Positions 31,827-42,200 of a DNA stretch of 64,000 bases are shown piece by piece. Every line of letters starts with the position of its first letter. Within the stretch, counting starts at the first letter, position 1. The translations under genes were made by a program, and so were the position numbers. Source of the stretch: DASRJG01 sp964647625 (GTDB lineage Bacteria; Acidobacteriota; Polarisedimenticolia; Polarisedimenticolales; DASRJG01); assembly GCA_964647625.1 (NCBI GenBank), contig CAZYHZ010000002.1, positions 62,001 through 126,000 of the forward strand, written 5' to 3'. The notes beneath the pieces are model-generated. The model was not told the origin of the DNA and did not search any database. It saw nothing but the letters and a program-made list of their open reading frames with translations.

Positions 31827-33260
31827 TCAAGTGCGAGCTTGCGCGCGCACACCGCTCGCGGCGAACTCATCGATTCGCGCGAGTTCCCGTGCGAGGGCCT
31901 TGGGATCGACCACGGAGCCGAGTCGCTCGATCGCCTCTGCGTACGCAACGGCATCCGGAGACAGTTCAGCAGCGCCGAACGTCGCAGCTTCAAAGCAGCG
32001 CCTTCGCGGCGACGCGGGAGCCGGATCGAAAGACAGCGGCTCGAAGCCGATCTCCGGGATGGGTTCGAGCGCACCGTGCACGGTCGATCGGAACTTGTGT
32101 CTCGCGAGCTTCACAAGTTGGGGAAATCGTCGCCTTCCGACCGCGAGCGCTCGACCGAGCGTGGTCGCCGCGCGAGCAATGAGCGCTGAGTCGTCGTAAA
32201 GGATATGGCGCCGCGAAAAGCAACTCGAGACCTCGCGGTGCAGTTCTGTGACGAAAAGGCGCGTCGCTCGCCCGGCGTGGATCTCTCTCGCGGACAAAAG
32301 CCGAAGCCGTGACTTCAACCATGCTGCGAAGAGCCGCCAAGACAGAACAAACTCGAACTCTTCAAAGCCGAGCAGATCCCTCCTGGTTGTTCCCATCGCG
32401 TACTGCGTTACGGTGCCGACGACGGGCACGCCGAAGAAGAGCGGCGACTCGAGATCGACCATGCGGCCGTCGAGGGTGAAGTTGCCGTGCACGGAAACCC
32501 AGAAGAGTCCGGCCCGGGCATATGCGCGAAACCGCTCGAGTCCGCGCCGGAAGGCTGCATCGAGGGCACGCGCGATCCCAAGCGGAGACCCTTCGATGCC
32601 GTCACGCTCCTCGGGTGGCCGGAGGTGGCGCTCGAGATCCAGAAAAAGCTGTCCGAGGTAGCGGGGCGTGCTCTCGAACTGGTTGAGGGCGAAGACGATA
32701 TTCGACGGTCGTGCAAAGTCCGCCGGCTTCACGGTCATCGCGATCATGCGCGCGTCAGCCGGCGTCGCGTGCGGCTGAGAGCTGGTCATGCAACGCCGGA
32801 CTTCTCGTGATTCCCTTCTCGACAGCGATCCGATCAAGACGCCTTCGCACGGCACGATCGTGGATCCGAGTCCCCTCGCGGTCAGAGCAATCGTGATGAG
32901 ACGCTCACGCAACGCCGACCCGATCGACATATGTCCGCTTCCGTGCTTGATGTCGCTGTCGTCGTTCCAGTTCGCCGCGGCGGGCGTTCGGCCAATTCCT
33001 TTCAGGTAGCGTCCCCGATAAACGCCGGATCGGCCCGATCCGTGTTGACCGCGCATACCGCCATACACCTCCGTCTGAAGGTCATAGAGCAGCAGGGCAG
33101 ACGAATTCCGCGGAACGAAGCAATAAGGCACGATGAGATCCTGTGCGACCTCAACGTTGAACTGTCGGTGTCTCTCGGCCGAAGCGAGGAACCGCGACGG
33201 GCGGACCGGCACGGGGAACTGCCAGGCCCGCCTCCGCGCGGAGACATGCGTCTCGGTCAC
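31827..33260 (-). CDS. SelO/MchC-like protein (pseudokinase-fold peptide-modification candidate)
   Basis: The 477-residue product aligns by eye with SelO (YdiU) signatures. RYLKGIGRTPAA, with Lys87, corresponds to LKGAGRTP, which carries the nucleotide-binding Lys. The following HGSGHMSIGSALRERL replaces GDGRAVLRSSIREYL. HGNFTLDGRMVDLESP (residues 258-273) sits where SelO has HG..NTDNMSILG..IDYGP. The divergence is large, and the shorter length is closer to the MchC/MceJ group known from siderophore-microcin clusters. SelO transfers AMP; MchC-type proteins take part in modifying a peptide C terminus. The GTG start lies 3 nt after the stop of a 46-codon peptide gene, implying coupled expression. 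Family call moderate, function inferred. Confidence 0.6.
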   Translation of the reverse strand: MTETHVSARRRAWQFPVPVRPSRFLASAERHRQFNVEVAQDLIVPYCFVPRNSSALLLYDLQTEVYGGMRGQHGSGRSGVYRGRYLKGIGRTPAAANWNDDSDIKHGSGHMSIGSALRERLITIALTARGLGSTIVPCEGVLIGSLSRRESREVRRCMTSSQPHATPADARMIAMTVKPADFARPSNIVFALNQFESTPRYLGQLFLDLERHLRPPEERDGIEGSPLGIARALDAAFRRGLERFRAYARAGLFWVSVHGNFTLDGRMVDLESPLFFGVPVVGTVTQYAMGTTRRDLLGFEEFEFVLSWRLFAAWLKSRLRLLSAREIHAGRATRLFVTELHREVSSCFSRRHILYDDSALIARAATTLGRALAVGRRRFPQLVKLARHKFRSTVHGALEPIPEIGFEPLSFDPAPASPRRRCFEAATFGAAELSPDAVAYAEAIERLGSVVDPKALARELARIDEFAASGVRAQART

Positions 33261-33263
33261 TTC

Positions 33264-33404
33264 TTAGCGTGGTTTTTGAATGTAACCGCCCTTCGGATCT
33301 TTGTCCGGCGGGAGGTCCCGCAGAGCCACCGCCGTCGCAGCCTTTTTCTTGGCGATCGTTCCCGGCTTCTTCCCTTGGGTCTTTCTTGTGTTTCTCGCTG
33401 CCAT
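33264..33404 (-). CDS. 46-residue Lys-rich peptide, possible RiPP-type precursor
   Basis: The ATG is preceded by GGAGG with 6-nt spacing. The product is strongly basic at its start (RNTRKTQGKKPG, AKKKAATAV), then has ALRDLPPDKDPKGG followed by a six-residue tail YIQKPR. The Gly-Gly before a short tail resembles a leader/core boundary of a ribosomally made peptide. The stop codon is followed after 3 nt by the GTG of the SelO/MchC-like gene. A longer upstream frame exists but crosses the degenerate tRNA-Pro repeat and has no start signal. No homologue is recognised with certainty. Confidence 0.55.
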   Translation of the reverse strand: MAARNTRKTQGKKPGTIAKKKAATAVALRDLPPDKDPKGGYIQKPR

Positions 33405-33699
33405 CTTTGCCTCCGTTTCTGAAGAACTCGGTGTCCGCGGACGGAGCGCCGACGCGGCGCCAATGTTCAGATCAGACGTCACATTCGCAGGTCCTCGGGC
33501 GGGCGAAACTACCGCGCAACCCGTGGCAATCCTCATGCATCTCCCCTCCTCCGAGTAAATCGGATTCGGCGAGCGGATTCGGACACCGCCCAAAACCTTG
33601 TGCCCGACCGACGGACCAAGATCCGGAGGTGTGGAGGGGTTCATGCCGCGGCGCGGACGAACAGCGCTCGTCGCTAACTCGCTCCAAGGCGGGAAGATT

Positions 33700-33850
33700 T
33701 GGTCGGGGCGACAGGACTTGAACCTCGGACCGCTTGCGCCAGAATGGGCGGAGAAGGTGCGCGCCACGGGCGCTACGAGCTTTTCCGGATCTCGAAACGC
33801 GCCAAATGCGCGGAGTGCGTCATGGTGTGTGGGGACCATTTGGAGCCCGG
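33700..33850 (-). repeat. tRNA-Pro 3' fragment plus arm, copy 1 (degenerate, outermost)
   Basis: Most diverged copy: the core keeps TGGTCGGGGCGACAGGACTT and then several substitutions; the arm still has the GCGC hairpin region, the TTTTCCGGAT block and a final GGGGACCATTTGGAGCCC. It marks the outer edge of the array. The gene-free stretch 33405-33970 around it shows nothing else I recognise between the peptide gene and the Cys-rich gene. Confidence 0.7.
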
Positions 33851-33970
33851 CTTGCGGGGATGGTACGGCAGGCGTTCCGCGCTAACGACTGTGCCCTCGG
33901 CTGGAAGCGACCCGGGCATCCCGATTGCCTCACGGCGTATGAATCGAGCACGATCGAGGAGGAGAATCGG

Positions 33971-34624
33971 GTGAGACTGCTCTGCGTATTCGCGGCCTGT
34001 GCGGTGCTCGCGATGCCGGCGTTCGCCCAAGGGACCGGTTGCGCGGGCCAACCCGACGGCACACCCTGCGACGACGGGAATGCGTGCACGGTGAGAGACA
34101 CCTGCTACTACGGATATTGCACGGGGGGTGGTGTCCGCAATTGCAATGACGGCAATCCGTGCACGATCGATTCGTGCGACCCGTACCGCGGTTGCGTTCA
34201 CAATGTCGATCCCTATTGCACGTCGAACCGGCCGCCGGATTGCGGGCACGCGGCCTCGAGCCGGGTTGAGCTTTGGCCGCCGCACGCCGAGATGCTGCCC
34301 GTGCGGGTGATCGGTGTGACCGATCCCGATGGCGATGCGGTTACGATCACGGTGACCGGCGTCGTGCAGGATGAGCCGGTGGACGACGGCGAAGAGGACA
34401 TCACCTGTCCGGACGCCGAGGTTGTTTTGGCGAATTCGATTTCGTTGCGCGCCGAACGCCGACGCGACGGATACGGGCGCATCTACCGCATCAGTTTCAC
34501 CGCGACGGACACGAGCGGCAACGCGTGCTCGGGAACCGTCGAATCGTGCGTTCCCCTGCTCAATGGGCAACCCTGTCTCGACACCGGCGCCACGTTCGAC
34601 CCCGGCGAGTGTGTCGAAGAATGA
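33971..34624 (+). CDS. Small secreted Cys-rich protein with HYR-like domain
   Basis: A GTG start at 33971 is chosen: GGAG lies about 7 nt upstream and the product then starts VRLLCVFAACAVLAMPAFAQ, a good signal peptide. The open frame reaches back into the tRNA-Pro repeat but that part is not coding. Of 217 residues, about 25-80 form two cysteine-rich units (CDDGNACTVRDTCYYG, CNDGNPCTIDSCDPYRGC). The remainder resembles a HYR-like Ig domain (SSRVELWPPHAEMLPV, then TDPDGDAVTITVTGVVQDEP, then RIYRISFTATDTSGNACSGT). Cassette 1 cargo, transcribed away from the outermost repeat. Confidence 0.68.
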   Translation: MRLLCVFAACAVLAMPAFAQGTGCAGQPDGTPCDDGNACTVRDTCYYGYCTGGGVRNCNDGNPCTIDSCDPYRGCVHNVDPYCTSNRPPDCGHAASSRVELWPPHAEMLPVRVIGVTDPDGDAVTITVTGVVQDEPVDDGEEDITCPDAEVVLANSISLRAERRRDGYGRIYRISFTATDTSGNACSGTVESCVPLLNGQPCLDTGATFDPGECVEE

Positions 34625-34719
34625 ATCGCAGACGCCGGGGTCCAGCCGAATTTCATCCAACCCGATCTCGACATGCCGAGTGCCCCGTTGCGGAAACCAT
34701 GTTTCAGGGCACCCGGCTC

Positions 34720-37700
34720 TCAATCACAGTCCATCGGCTCCGTTATGTCAGATCCCGTCGTGAAGGCCCAGACGGTACCCTTGGTGATGCCTCCGTGACT
34801 CACCGAATCGATGCGCCAGTAGTAGGTTTGGTTCGCAGACAGTGGAGTCGGCACATCCCACCAACGCTCGAACACCGACGGAGCTTGGTATATTCCAGTC
34901 GTGTCGCGCGTCGCGCCTGCGACCTCCGCTTCGTCCGTGCCCAGATAAACATCGCTCGCGCTCGAATTGAGCCCGGCAACCCAGCAGGCACGCTGGCGTC
35001 GGTTGACATTCGTGGCGTGATCGGCGGGGTTCGGGGATGTGGCCATTCCTGGCATGGTTACGGGCATAGACTCCCGGTACGCGGAGTCCCCAAATGCCTG
35101 GCTCGTTGCGCGGACACGATACGTGTAGGTCCTGTTTTTCACAGCGCTTCCGTCGTTGTAGCAGTCACGGCCTGGTGGGCATTCGATCTCATAGGGCGCC
35201 GGATCAACCAGCGATTCCCAAGCCCCGTTTCCGTCTCGGCGCTCGATGCGGTAACCGTACTCCATCGCCGACGAATCGGTCCACGACACCTGAACTCCGG
35301 GGCGCGTCCCGGCGCCAGCGACCACGAGGGTCGGCATATTCACCGGTAGCGTGATAGATGCCACGTTTGAATCACCCGAGAAATATCCGTGTGGTGGTTC
35401 GGGATCCGACCTCCACGCTCTGACCTTGTAGAAATAAGTGCCCTCCGTCACTTCGTCGGTGTAGGAGAGCATGTTCGCCGTGCCATTCGGCGTCAGATCG
35501 TCGTAGTTTCCAGTCGCGCCGAGCGCACGGTAGACGTGAAACTTCTCCTGGCAGGAAGAGTTATTCGTCCACGTCAGCACGATCGGACCACCCGGGACGC
35601 CAGTGGCGATCAGATTCGTGGGAGCGTTGGGTCCGAGACACCCGTCGGCGACGTTCGATGCCCCCGATTGGTCCCATCCTCGCCTCCCGACGACTTTGTA
35701 ATAGTAGTGCTCTTCGCTCGACGGCGGCGCGTCGACATATGAAGTCTCTCCTGGACTCGTTTCGGTCACGGTCGTGAACTCGCCCGGAGTCGGTCCGCTG
35801 GCTCTCAGAACGAGGTAGGTCGTGTATGCGGGCGATTCTTGCGTGCTGTTACGCCAGGAAAGCGTCACCTTGCTCCCGTTCGAACTCGCCTGAAGGTTGA
35901 AGGGGGCGAAGTACGCCGGATGCTCATCTCCTCTCAACAAGACGCCGGTCAACGGGAATTCCATCGCGACGTTGTCAAGATTGATCCGAGGGGACCCTTC
36001 CTGCGATTCCTCGTCGTAGAAGGGCGGCATGACGGGCCGGTCCGGATGCTCGTCGTCAGGAGTTCTGAGCAATGACAATCCCTTCTCGACGAGAGGATCA
36101 TCGTCGGGAATGGAACCCTCTTCGTCATTGAGCTTGTAGTACCCGTCTTGGCAAGTCGACGGAGCAGGATTCGGCTCTCCATCCTTGCAATGCCAGCGAG
36201 CCTCAGCGAAATCCACGACTCTCGACGCCGCAGGGTCTTCGAAGTGGGATGGCGTTTCCCACGCAGTGTTGCCCAAGAGCTCGATGTCCACCTCGGATTT
36301 TTGTGAGGTGTGCTCGATACGCGCGCCTTGAAGGATCTGCGACTCCGAATCCCAATCGAAGTGGTTGGTGTTCACGACGCTCACGTTTCCGGGGACGTCT
36401 TCGATCGATACGGCGTTGGTACCGCGTGCGCCTGTGGTGGCGATCTTCGTGCCCTGCAATGTCACGTCGACCGGCCCTCCACCCCCTTCCACACGAAGGA
36501 ACTGCCTTGATTGCTCCATGTAGATGCTCGAAAACAGCCCTCGGAATCCCGCCTGGCCGTTGGTCACGCGGATCTCGTTATCGTTGAGGAAAAAGCCGGA
36601 GGTCCATACGGCCATTGGAAAGGACTGGGTTGCGCCGCCGCGGATGCGGTAGCCCACGTCGGTGCGACTGTCGCCTCCGTAGACACCGCTATCCATCACA
36701 TCGACGCGCACTTGATCCAGTCGATCGAAATCGATTCCCGCATAGTCTTCGGCCCCGGCCGGCTGCCGGACCCGGACCCGGTTCACGAAAACGCGGCTGT
36801 CCTTCTGATCAACGTTCTCTACGACGATGCCGTTCGCGGCGGCGTCGCTCCGGAGAGCGCCAAACCACAGATCCTGAATCGTGAGCTGGCTCGCGTTGGT
36901 CGCGTCTACGTGCATCATCGTGCCGCCGTTGGACCCATGCCAATACAGCCAGCTGCGCTGACCATCGCCCAAGATGTGCAAATCGCTGCCCGCCCCGACC
37001 GACACGGGTTCGGTCAAATCGTAGGAACCACTTGGGAGGTGGACGAGTGAACCTCCCGACGCGCGGGCTGCATCGACGACATCCTGGAAGTTGTTTCCAT
37101 CGGTGACCGTGAAGACCTGATGACCGTCCAGATCGTCGAGCGGAGCGGGAAGCGACGGAACGTTCACGGCGTCCAGCGAAGAACCAAGGGTGTCGTTGAT
37201 CGCATGGACGCGTGTGCGGGGCCCGTCGTACGCCTGCGCGCTCGTGAACTTGTTGCCGACCGACAAGACGTCAGAATGCGGTGCCGAAGACTGATCGTCC
37301 GTCCCCGCAGATACGTAAACCGGAACGCTGGGTGTCACCCGTTGGCTGGTGTCGACCTCGTTGTCCAGCAGGATCACCGCGCCTGCGTTCAGGATTGTGA
37401 TCGCATGGTCACTGAGCGGAACGCCGGGCGGCGGCGATTGGGACAATTGGACCCGGTTGTGGATGATCGTCTGCGGCGCTCGAGTGCCACCCCCATTGGC
37501 ATAGATGAACTGGCCCGAGCCCTTCGACCAATTGTCTCGGATCGTGAAATGCCCGGTCGGCGAGTAGAAAATATCGTGTGTCTTGTTATTGACGAATCGC
37601 GATCTGAGGACTCGGAAATCGCCGCCCCAATCCGACGGGTCGCCGTCGCGACTGTGACCGACGGCGGTGTCGCCGTATTCGTCCTTGATGTAGTTAGTGA

Positions 37701-38910
37701 TGCCCGCAACCCAGTTTCCTTCGAACTTGCTGTCCCAGATGTATTCCTGGAGAGCGTTCGCGTCCTCGATGCTGATTCCAAAATCGTTGTTGAGGAACGT
37801 GCAGCGCCGGATGGTCATCTCGTCGTTGCGAACGTTGTAGTGCCCGACGCGCAGTCCGATCCATGCGTTCTTGAAGACGCTGTCGAAGTGCGCGCTGCCG
37901 GTGTCGTAGTAGCCGATATTACGACGAAGGTGGGGGTGCTGCTCGTTTCCGGCTATCCCGTCGCACTGAAGCGAGTACTCGCTGGGAGGAGGGCAGCCAT
38001 CCGGGTCATTGGAATCGCAAAACCCGCAGGCGGATTCGTCGAATGCGACGACATACCTCGAGGCGGGGTCGGCGTCCGGTTTCTCGGCATCGGTTCCGGC
38101 ATCCCAGGTGAAGTTTCGGAACGTCGAATACAAGCTCCCTTCGTCATGGAACATCACCGCGGCCTGAACCTCAAAGTGACAGGCGGGCAAATCTCCGGGT
38201 CCACAATCGCCGGAATACTCGGCGTGGGTTCCTTGCGCGCCGCTGTCGCTATTCAAGACCTTGATAATTCTCCCGGGCGGCCCGATCCACTTGATGATCG
38301 TTCCGTTCATGCTCTGGCCGATGAGGGAGACGCCGTACTTGCCTTCCAGGAAGACCGTTTGGCTTAGGAGGTATGTGCCGTCGGGGAAGTAGAGCACTGC
38401 CGGAGCCGGGTTCTTGGGCTGATCATCGGGGTCAAATTTGGGGTCAGTTTCGCCGAGGAGTTCGAGCCTGCATTGGATTCCGAGGGAATCATCGTTGCAG
38501 TCGTGCGGATCGACGTCGGGACATCCGTCAAGCGGGGCTGTTACATCTACCCATGAGCTCAGAGGTGCCCCAGTATAGACCGGAATGGCCCAGGTCACGT
38601 TCGAACAGTCGTCAGGATCCTCGTCCGCACAGACCTGGTAGAAGTACCTTTCCCTGCTGGGATGTGGCTGGTCTTCATAATACGTCTGATCACAAAGACC
38701 ACTTGCAATGTTCTCCCAAGAAGCGTTGTCCAGCCGTCGTTGGACGTTGACGCACAGTCCGGACGTACTTTGGCCCCAACTCAGTTCGATACGATCCGGC
38801 GCGATCGGAACGGCCTTCAGACCCGTTGGGGCGGCTGCCCACACCTGCGATGGAAGTGAAATCAGAAGCAAGGTCGTGAGCGCAAACCACACGTTGACCC
38901 GAGTTTTCAT
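34720..38910 (-). CDS. Giant secreted beta-helix protein with fibronectin-like domains
   Basis: The 1396-residue product has a signal peptide (VNVWFALTTLLLISLPSQVW). A fibronectin-like domain lies at about 28-110. A pectate-lyase-superfamily beta-helix follows (VLYFPDGTYLLSQTVF, then DGNNFQDVVDAARASGGSLV, two helix-entry motifs suggesting two helices, about 130-930). Three fibronectin-like units come at about 1020-1300 (KVTLSWRNSTQES, PIVLTWTNNSSCQEK, GVQVSWTDSSAMEYG). The last 90 residues form another Ig-like unit with NQTYYWRIDSV and GTVWAFTTGS. Probably a carbohydrate-binding surface protein or lyase. It fills most of cassette 1 in the opposite direction to the small Cys-rich gene. Confidence 0.78.
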   Translation of the reverse strand: MKTRVNVWFALTTLLLISLPSQVWAAAPTGLKAVPIAPDRIELSWGQSTSGLCVNVQRRLDNASWENIASGLCDQTYYEDQPHPSRERYFYQVCADEDPDDCSNVTWAIPVYTGAPLSSWVDVTAPLDGCPDVDPHDCNDDSLGIQCRLELLGETDPKFDPDDQPKNPAPAVLYFPDGTYLLSQTVFLEGKYGVSLIGQSMNGTIIKWIGPPGRIIKVLNSDSGAQGTHAEYSGDCGPGDLPACHFEVQAAVMFHDEGSLYSTFRNFTWDAGTDAEKPDADPASRYVVAFDESACGFCDSNDPDGCPPPSEYSLQCDGIAGNEQHPHLRRNIGYYDTGSAHFDSVFKNAWIGLRVGHYNVRNDEMTIRRCTFLNNDFGISIEDANALQEYIWDSKFEGNWVAGITNYIKDEYGDTAVGHSRDGDPSDWGGDFRVLRSRFVNNKTHDIFYSPTGHFTIRDNWSKGSGQFIYANGGGTRAPQTIIHNRVQLSQSPPPGVPLSDHAITILNAGAVILLDNEVDTSQRVTPSVPVYVSAGTDDQSSAPHSDVLSVGNKFTSAQAYDGPRTRVHAINDTLGSSLDAVNVPSLPAPLDDLDGHQVFTVTDGNNFQDVVDAARASGGSLVHLPSGSYDLTEPVSVGAGSDLHILGDGQRSWLYWHGSNGGTMMHVDATNASQLTIQDLWFGALRSDAAANGIVVENVDQKDSRVFVNRVRVRQPAGAEDYAGIDFDRLDQVRVDVMDSGVYGGDSRTDVGYRIRGGATQSFPMAVWTSGFFLNDNEIRVTNGQAGFRGLFSSIYMEQSRQFLRVEGGGGPVDVTLQGTKIATTGARGTNAVSIEDVPGNVSVVNTNHFDWDSESQILQGARIEHTSQKSEVDIELLGNTAWETPSHFEDPAASRVVDFAEARWHCKDGEPNPAPSTCQDGYYKLNDEEGSIPDDDPLVEKGLSLLRTPDDEHPDRPVMPPFYDEESQEGSPRINLDNVAMEFPLTGVLLRGDEHPAYFAPFNLQASSNGSKVTLSWRNSTQESPAYTTYLVLRASGPTPGEFTTVTETSPGETSYVDAPPSSEEHYYYKVVGRRGWDQSGASNVADGCLGPNAPTNLIATGVPGGPIVLTWTNNSSCQEKFHVYRALGATGNYDDLTPNGTANMLSYTDEVTEGTYFYKVRAWRSDPEPPHGYFSGDSNVASITLPVNMPTLVVAGAGTRPGVQVSWTDSSAMEYGYRIERRDGNGAWESLVDPAPYEIECPPGRDCYNDGSAVKNRTYTYRVRATSQAFGDSAYRESMPVTMPGMATSPNPADHATNVNRRQRACWVAGLNSSASDVYLGTDEAEVAGATRDTTGIYQAPSVFERWWDVPTPLSANQTYYWRIDSVSHGGITKGTVWAFTTGSDITEPMDCD

Positions 38911-39074
38911 CTGATCGGCCCCCCTACGCGGATGCTATCACCGTGCAAGTGATACGGAGCATGCCGGCGCAAGCCCAAAGCGCCGCGGCCAGAGCATTGC
39001 GAAAACCATCGATCGAGTCCGCACGCGACGACAGACGTCGCCCACCGCGCTGAATTGCCGATCACAGGAAGAAT

Positions 39075-39200
39075 TGGTCGGGCGAGAGGATGTGAACCTT
39101 CGACCACGTGCACCCCAACGGACCGAGGCGGCGCTCGTCATGGGCATTGCGCGCTAGCTGCGGCCGTGAATCGCGCCAAACGCACGGAGTGCGTATCGGC
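39075..39200 (-). repeat. tRNA-Pro 3' fragment plus arm, copy 2 (degenerate)
   Basis: The core has one missing G (TGGTCGGGCGAGAGGA) and several substitutions; the arm is recognisable through ACGCACGGAGTGCGT but its right end is lost or replaced before the stop of the metallopeptidase gene at 39214. The interval 38911-39213 contains only this repeat and the upstream region of the cassette 1 gene. Confidence 0.7.
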
Positions 39201-39213
39201 TCGGCGCCGCGTC

Positions 39214-42200
39214 CTACGGGCACGACCCCGACTCGTTGGCGGTCCTGGCGCCGGCGGTTGCAGAGCCGTAAGGTCCGTCGTCGGTGCCGTTCGACCCGAC
39301 GACGAGGTACCAGTAGAACGGACTGCCGGACGTCGATGGGTTCTCCGTGAGGATCGGGCCCGAGTCGAGCGCGGATCCGCTGAAGCGCGTGCACGAATCG
39401 GACGAGGCATCGAGCAGGCCGGGAAGGGACGACGATGCGCCGCGCAGAATGCGGTACGTCGTCGCGCCAGACGCCGCTGCCCAGGTCAGCTCGGCCCTGG
39501 AAATCCACGTCACGCCGGTGACTTCGGCCACCGGGCTCGGCCCGATCGTCCGGCACGCCGAGAACTCCGACGTGTTGCCGGCCGCGTCGGTGGCAGTCGC
39601 GGTGACGACGCCCGAGGCCGAAGCCGGAACGACGACGTCGAACGATCCGTTGCAGCTTCCGTCGGTCGAAACGGTCGTGGACCCGAGATAAGACGCTCCT
39701 TCGCCGTTCCCGAGCGCATCGCACGCCGCGTTCGCATAGAAGTCGATGGTGAAGCTGGACGATGCGGTGCTGTTCAGCGTGCCCTTGACGTGCGTCGACG
39801 AGCCCGACTGGGTGGCCGAGGTGAGCGCGGGGAAGTTCTGGATGCCGTTGGCGCCCGTGTCGCCGTCGCACGCGTCGTTGGGGGTGATCCCGATGGAGTG
39901 CAGATCGATGCCGAGGCCGGTGTTCGAGTAGATGCGGTTCCCCCGGACCGTCTGGCCCGCGGCGTTGCCGGCGACCGAGACGCCGGCATACGCGGTTCCC
40001 GTTCCCGTCGCGCCATTGAAGGCGACCACGTTTCCCTCACCGGGGCCCGTGCCTCCGATCACGCACGCCGCGGGCGACGTGAGGTAAATTCCGGAGTAGG
40101 CGTTGCCCAGGCTGCGCGTTCCGGTGACGTCGGTGCCGACCCAGTTTCCCTGAACGGTGAACGAGCCCTGCCCGAGGCTGATTCCCTGGTAGCCGCTGGC
40201 CGCGACGACGTTCCCGAGGATCGACGCCGTTCCGGTGATCGCGCCCCAGATCCCTTCACCGGTGTTGCCGAGCGCCGCGGTTCCAGCGGCGTTCGTGCCG
40301 ATCAGATTTCCCTGGATGACGATGCCGGACGTCGCGAGGCCGTACGACGCGATGCGCACGCCCGCGTTGCCCGAACGTCCGGCCGCGATGACGTTGCCCG
40401 CGCCCGGGGCCGATCCGCCGACCGTCGCATTTGCGACGTAGTACAGCTCGACGCCGATCGTGTTGCCGATGCCGGCGGTCCCGTTGATGTCGGTGCCGAT
40501 GTAATTCCCCTGGATGACGTTTCCCTGCGCCATGGAGCCGCTCGATCCGGAGATGTAAATCCCGTCGGCGCCGTTGCCCGAGATCACGTTCCGCGCGCCG
40601 GGGGCGGTTCCACCGATCAAGTTGTTCTCGGAGCGCTGGAGGGCGATGCCGTACACCCCGTTGCCGATGGCCGCGGTCCCGGCGGCGTTCGTGCCGATGA
40701 GGTTTCCCTGGATGACGTTGTTCGACGCGGCGATCTCATAGAGATCGATGCCGCGCTGGGCGTTTCCCGAGATGACGTTGCCCGCGCCGGGTGCCGTTCC
40801 GCCGATCGTGTTGCCGCCGCTCGCCAGCTCGACGCCGAACGCGTAGTTGGGAAGCGCGACCGTGCCCGTGATGTCGGTGCCGATGTAATTCCCCTGGACC
40901 TGGGCTCCGGTGGCGCCGTTCGTGATCCATACGCCGCCATTGTCGTTGTTGCCCGAGATGAGGTTCCGCGCGGCCGCGGTGGTGCCACCGATCTGAACTC
41001 CCGGGGCGCCGTCGACGTAGACGCCGGCGCCGCGGCAGCCCCGGTCGAGCGTCCCCGTGACGTCCGTGCCGATCTGATTCCCCTGGATGACGGTGCCGCT
41101 CGATGCCGCCCCGCCGACGACGACGCAGTGCGCGGAGTGATAGTTGACCGTTCCGTCGTCGCCGATCACGTTGCGCGCGCCCGCCGCCGTTCCGCCGATG
41201 CGCGTGTTCGGCGCCCCGGTGATGCGGATTCCGACGGCGGTGTTATAGAGGCCGTTCGCGCCCGACGCGTCGAGCCCCAGGATGTTCCCTTGGATGATCG
41301 TCCCGGTCGCGGTGGTACCGCTGACGTCGATCGCGTCGGCGAAGCGATCGACGAGACCGTTCGGAGCCGTCCCGTTGCCCGCGATGACGTTGCCCGCGCC
41401 GGGCTGGCCGATCCTCGTGTTGGGGGCGCCGACGATCCGCACGCCGTCGTCGTAATTGGGGATCCGTGCGTTGCCTGCGGCGTTCGTCCCGATCTTGTTG
41501 GAGAGGATGATCGTTCCATTGGCCGAGCCGCCGTTGACGGTGATGCCGACCTGGTTTCCCGAGATCAGGTTGTCGTGGATGAAATTCCCGTACACCGGAT
41601 CGCCGTACCCGCCGTCGATCAGGATCCCGCTCTTGCCGTTGCGCGCGGCGGTCGCCCCGGTCGCATCGGTGCCGACGTAGCAGTTCTGGACGGAGCCGGC
41701 GTAGGCGGCAGCCCCCCGCAGGACGATGCCGTTGCCGGAGAATCCGCGGACGATGAGGCCGTTGATGAACGTGTTGTCGGCCTGGACGGTCAGCCCGTCG
41801 CAGGACACGCCCTGCGAGACGTCGGGGCAGCCCGCACCGTCCAGCTCGAGCAGCGGCGGGCCGGTGTAGGTCGCGCCGCCGAGGTCCCACCCATCCAAGA
41901 TCACGGGCTTGGTGATCGCCGGAAGCTGCGAGGCGACCTGGATCGTGCGCACGCCCGAGCCCGAGATCTCGAGAGGAATCGTGGCTCCGGACGGCCAGTC
42001 GTCGGCGTCGAGGATCGCCTGGCGCAGCGATCCCCGTCCGCTGTCGGCCGTGTTGGTCACGTGGAGCGATTCGACGATGAACGAGTCGGAGACGTCGTAG
42101 AAGACGTTGCCGACGGCCTCGACCTTGATCCGAGCGCCCGACGTGACCTCGAACGGGAGCGTCACCGTCTCCGAGCCGTCGTTCGGCGTGCTCGCGGCGA

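Noticed and set aside
33405..33839. N-terminal extension of the 46-residue peptide
   Set aside because: The extension is translated from the tRNA-Pro repeat and unique sequence without a start signal; the internal ATG has a strong ribosome-binding site.
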